From positions 1-34,091 of the forward strand of contig QGUY01000006.1 of assembly GCA_003242315.1 (NCBI GenBank): 34,091 nt of DNA, given 5' to 3'. The notes under the pieces were generated by a model, which worked only from the letters and a program-made list of their open reading frames with translations, was not told where the DNA came from and made no database searches. Of this stretch, positions 31,226 through 34,091 are shown one piece after another (the first letter of the stretch is position 1; every line of letters starts with the position of its first letter). The translations under genes were made by a program, and so were the position numbers. This stretch comes from Bacteroidota bacterium. GTDB lineage: Bacteria > Bacteroidota > Bacteroidia > Cytophagales > Cyclobacteriaceae.

Positions 31226-34027
31226 GTGAAACCCTTTCTCAAAGAGCTTGCTGAGCGTATCATCCGGGAAAAGATTACACCCGGGGAACTGACGGTCGTG
31301 TTCCCCAACCGGCGTGCAATTCTTTATTTCCGGAAATACCTTTCTGAAATCATCGACAAGCCTGTCTTTTCACCCCAGCTGCTGACGGTGGAGGACTTCA
31401 TGGCTTCGTTTACATCACTACGCGTGCCAGACAAGCTCGAATTGGTGCATCACCTGCACGTGGTGTACAAATCCATTGTCAAGGTCGATGAACCGCTCGA
31501 CAAGTTTTACTTCTGGGGCGAAATGCTGCTGCGCGACTTCGACGAAATCGATCGTTACCAGGTCAACGCCGGCCAACTCTTCAAAGACCTCAGGTTCCAG
31601 AAAGAACTCGACACCACGTTCGACTACCTTACTGACGAGCAGAAAGAGTATCTGAAGCGGTTTTGGTCGGGTTTCGACGAACACCTCAACGAAAACAAGA
31701 AGAAGTTTCTACATGTCTGGAAGGATCTCCCTCTTGTTTACGAAGAATACAAGGCTCGCCTGCGCAAGCAAGGCATGGCTTACGAGGGTTTGCTACACCG
31801 TGAGGTGGCAGAAACGCTTGCCTCCAATGCGGGTCGCATAAAGGAATTGTATGGCGACCGCCAGATCATTTTTGTTGGCTTTAATGCCCTGACACGCGTT
31901 GAGGAGGCTGTGATCAGCGCCTGCGTATTGAACGCTGCCGCCGAGGTGGCGTGGGACATCGACGAATATTACGTCAACAACGAGTGGCAAGAGGCTGGCA
32001 TGTTCTTCCGGGAATTGCAACAACACCCGGTGCTGGGCAAGACATTTCCTGACGACATACCGGCAAACTTCAGGAAGAAAAAATCCATGAAGGTGATGGG
32101 AGCTGCCCAGCATATCGCACAGGCGAAATTCGCCGCGCAAGTACTGGAAGATGAGTTGTCTAAAGGCATGAAGCCAGAAGAAACGCTTGTCGTCCTTCCC
32201 GATGAGAACCTTCTCCTCCCCGTGCTCAATAGTGTTTCCGGTCCTGTCGACAAACTTAATGTCACCATGGGGTTTCCGCTCAGCAGCACGCCGCTGTTCA
32301 ACTTGTTTGAGCTGCTGATGCAGATGCAGATCGGTACGCGCGACGACGTTTTCAATCACCGGGAGGTGCTGGCATTGCTCGGACATCCTTATGGCGTTGC
32401 AGCTGGTGCGGCGGATGCGTTAGCCAAGAGAAAGGAAATCCTGGACAACAACTGGGTTTGGATCTCGCAGGAGTTCCTTCAGTCGGGTCCTGAACTGTTC
32501 CGCGTGATGTTCCGACGCGTTGACCCGATGGAGATTGTCGGTTATCTGCGTGAAGTTGTGTTCTCACTGGGAACCATTCCAAACCTTTCTGACCTTGACC
32601 GTGAATTTGCCTTCTACTTTGTAAAGCTCCTGAACCGTGTCGATGAAGTGTTCGGATCGGAGCCATTCGGGGTCGGTGAGTCTCGGGGCGTCGCATTGCG
32701 GTCTTTCCTTCGACTGTTCCGCCAGCTCGTTCGTACTCAGCGCATACCGTTCTCCGGGGAGCCGTTGCAGGGACTGCAGGTGATGGGTGTCCTGGAAACG
32801 AGAAATCTCGACTTCAAAAATGTGTTCATTCTCTCACTGAATGAGGGAGCGTTTCCGAAGTTCGGAAACAAGGGATCTTACATTCCCTACTCGATAAGGA
32901 AGGCATATGGGCTGCCCACAACCGAGCACCAGGATGCGATCTACGCCTACCTCTTTTACCGCGTTCTTCAGCGCGCGGAGAATGTTTTCCTTGTGTACAA
33001 CTCCGAGACTGATGTGCTTGGGCAAGGCGAAATGAGCCGATACCTGCAGCAACTACTTTTTGAATCCGGACATGAACCCGAGCGCACCCTGCTGCATACT
33101 CCTGTGCGACCACGCAACGTAGATATCATCGAGGTAGCGAAGGATGAAACTGTATTTAATCAACTCGCACGTTATTGCCTGGGTCAGGCAAAGGAATTGA
33201 CTCCCACGGCGCTCAACGACTATATCGAATGTCGTCTCCGATTTTACTTCCGTCATATCGCACGCATTCGCGAGGCTGACGAGATCGACGAGGAGCTTGA
33301 TAACAGGCTGTTAGGAAGCCTTCTCCACCGCGTTATGGAGTCGTTTTACAAAAACATTATAGACCGAAAGAGGTCAAGACTCGTAGAGCTGGCAGACCTG
33401 GAAGCGGAGCAGAAAAAAATCGACCTGATTCTTGATGACGTATTCCGCGAATTATATGGTCTCAATAAAGACAAAGCAGTAGAATACGCCGGACAGCGGC
33501 TCGTGGTGAAAGAAGTGATACGTCGTTTCGCCGACCGCATCATAGCGATGGACAAGGAACATGCGCCCTTCGAGCTCGAGGGTATTGAAAACAAAGACTT
33601 GCGTCTCAACTACCAACTCAATGCGGATGGCAACCCCGTGGTCGTCATAGGCGGGATTATCGACCGCGCCGACAGCAAGGGAGACATGCTTCGTGTCATC
33701 GATTACAAAACGGGCAAGGACAGAACCGATATCAGCAAAGAAGTAAGTGAGTTGTTTGTTCGCGACGGTAAACGAAACAAGGCAGCATTCCAGGTAATGC
33801 TCTACGCGCTGCTTTACTCCTCCAATGAAAGGACAAAGCGTCATCGCATTGTGCCGGGACTGATGAACCGGCTTAATTTGTTCGATGAGGATTTCCGTTT
33901 CGGATTGAAGATCGGTGGAAAATACGTCGATGACGTTCGACCATTCCTACCGGAATTTGAAGCGGGACTAAGGGCCATGCTGGAAGAGATGTACGACCCT
34001 AACGTGCCTTTCACACAGGCCTCTTAA
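31226..34027 (+). CDS. AddB-like helicase/PD-(D/E)XK nuclease protein
   Basis: A 933-residue protein of the type annotated in Bacteroidota as PD-(D/E)XK nuclease family/AddB-like, acting with an AddA-type helicase in double-strand-break resection. The first half resembles an inactivated SF1 helicase (LTVVFPNRR, no Walker A GKT). The nuclease part starts near residue 657 (LTPTALNDYIECRLRFYF), with H about 700 (GSLLHRVMESFY), then D813 (GGIIDRADSKGD) and D826-Y-K828 (VIDYKTGKD) as catalytic residues. It ends at DPNVPFTQAS, where homologues, as I recall, continue into a cysteine cluster. Start is GTG 31226. No addA partner is in the window. Confidence 0.85.
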   Translation: MKPFLKELAERIIREKITPGELTVVFPNRRAILYFRKYLSEIIDKPVFSPQLLTVEDFMASFTSLRVPDKLELVHHLHVVYKSIVKVDEPLDKFYFWGEMLLRDFDEIDRYQVNAGQLFKDLRFQKELDTTFDYLTDEQKEYLKRFWSGFDEHLNENKKKFLHVWKDLPLVYEEYKARLRKQGMAYEGLLHREVAETLASNAGRIKELYGDRQIIFVGFNALTRVEEAVISACVLNAAAEVAWDIDEYYVNNEWQEAGMFFRELQQHPVLGKTFPDDIPANFRKKKSMKVMGAAQHIAQAKFAAQVLEDELSKGMKPEETLVVLPDENLLLPVLNSVSGPVDKLNVTMGFPLSSTPLFNLFELLMQMQIGTRDDVFNHREVLALLGHPYGVAAGAADALAKRKEILDNNWVWISQEFLQSGPELFRVMFRRVDPMEIVGYLREVVFSLGTIPNLSDLDREFAFYFVKLLNRVDEVFGSEPFGVGESRGVALRSFLRLFRQLVRTQRIPFSGEPLQGLQVMGVLETRNLDFKNVFILSLNEGAFPKFGNKGSYIPYSIRKAYGLPTTEHQDAIYAYLFYRVLQRAENVFLVYNSETDVLGQGEMSRYLQQLLFESGHEPERTLLHTPVRPRNVDIIEVAKDETVFNQLARYCLGQAKELTPTALNDYIECRLRFYFRHIARIREADEIDEELDNRLLGSLLHRVMESFYKNIIDRKRSRLVELADLEAEQKKIDLILDDVFRELYGLNKDKAVEYAGQRLVVKEVIRRFADRIIAMDKEHAPFELEGIENKDLRLNYQLNADGNPVVVIGGIIDRADSKGDMLRVIDYKTGKDRTDISKEVSELFVRDGKRNKAAFQVMLYALLYSSNERTKRHRIVPGLMNRLNLFDEDFRFGLKIGGKYVDDVRPFLPEFEAGLRAMLEEMYDPNVPFTQAS

Positions 34028-34091
34028 TCCATACGGAGCCCGCCGACGAAAGGGTAGGAGCGAGTTCCAGTGTTCGTCCATCCTTTACACA
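34024..34091 (-). CDS. Possible 3' end of a minus-strand gene (uncertain)
   Basis: The minus strand has an open frame from the window edge to a TAA at 34024-34026, ending YPFVGGLRMD. The stop overlaps the AddB-like stop in TTAA. A second minus frame (ending WIKRPV) is also open, so the true frame is not certain. No family is recognised from about 20 codons. Confidence 0.25.
   Translation of the reverse strand, partial: CKGWTNTGTRSYPFVGGLRMD

Overview
The window looks like a chromosomal stretch of a free-living, polysaccharide-degrading member of the Bacteroidota, probably of the order Cytophagales (the lineage is inference). The pointers are: Bacteroidota-type promoters (TAnnTTTG, with little use of Shine-Dalgarno sites), a leftover C-terminal tail of the type IX secretion (T9SS) sorting-domain type, several lipoproteins with short lipoboxes, GH2 and GH43 enzymes, and a Bacteroidota-style AddB-like PD-(D/E)XK protein. 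I saw no rRNA, tRNA, CRISPR array, prophage or insertion sequence.

Layout. 1-2227: sugar operon (end of a ROK kinase, MFS transporter, SIS-domain protein). 2228-2710: repeat-rich gap. 2711-5775: divergent secreted GH2 enzyme and GH43 lipoprotein, probably for hemicellulose or other plant/algal glycans. 5776-6024: long hairpin plus a T9SS-type tail remnant, then nhaA on the minus strand. 7527: cold-shock protein with promoter and terminator. 7843-14906: seven-gene TetR-controlled efflux operon (TetR, TolC, HlyD-type lipoprotein, two ABC ATPases, two ABC-2 permeases). It follows the plan of E. coli cecR-ybhGFSR, with the double ATPase YbhF split in two and a dedicated TolC added. A 138/135-bp tandem repeat sits inside this operon.

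15045-20522: small poorly known genes (zinc-ribbon-like protein, tandem DUF2061 membrane protein, TerB-like protein, an unlisted 39-aa membrane peptide, beta-propeller lipoprotein, an unknown protein, a DUF937-like protein, a Tat-exported Nif3-like protein). 20744-22905: FG-GAP/VCBS secreted propeller, small lipoprotein, and a coiled-coil protein whose stop codon overlaps it. 23332-26919: superoxide dismutase, tRNA adenosine deaminase, a secreted unknown and aspartyl-tRNA synthetase. 26921-27045: five-copy 23-bp repeat array. 27074-31021: SAM methyltransferase, a D-aminoacylase-like amidohydrolase that lacks its HxH motif, and an ethanolamine-permease-like APC transporter. 31226-34027: AddB-like nuclease protein that seems to lack the usual C-terminal cysteine cluster.

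The most unusual material is noncoding. At least three families of dispersed intergenic repeats occur in 34 kb. One family occurs in opposite orientations at 2.5 kb and 10.9 kb with about 60 bp of extended similarity. Other points worth checking are the operator that overlaps the TetR start codon, the T9SS-tail fossil beside nhaA, and the truncated AddB-like C-terminus.
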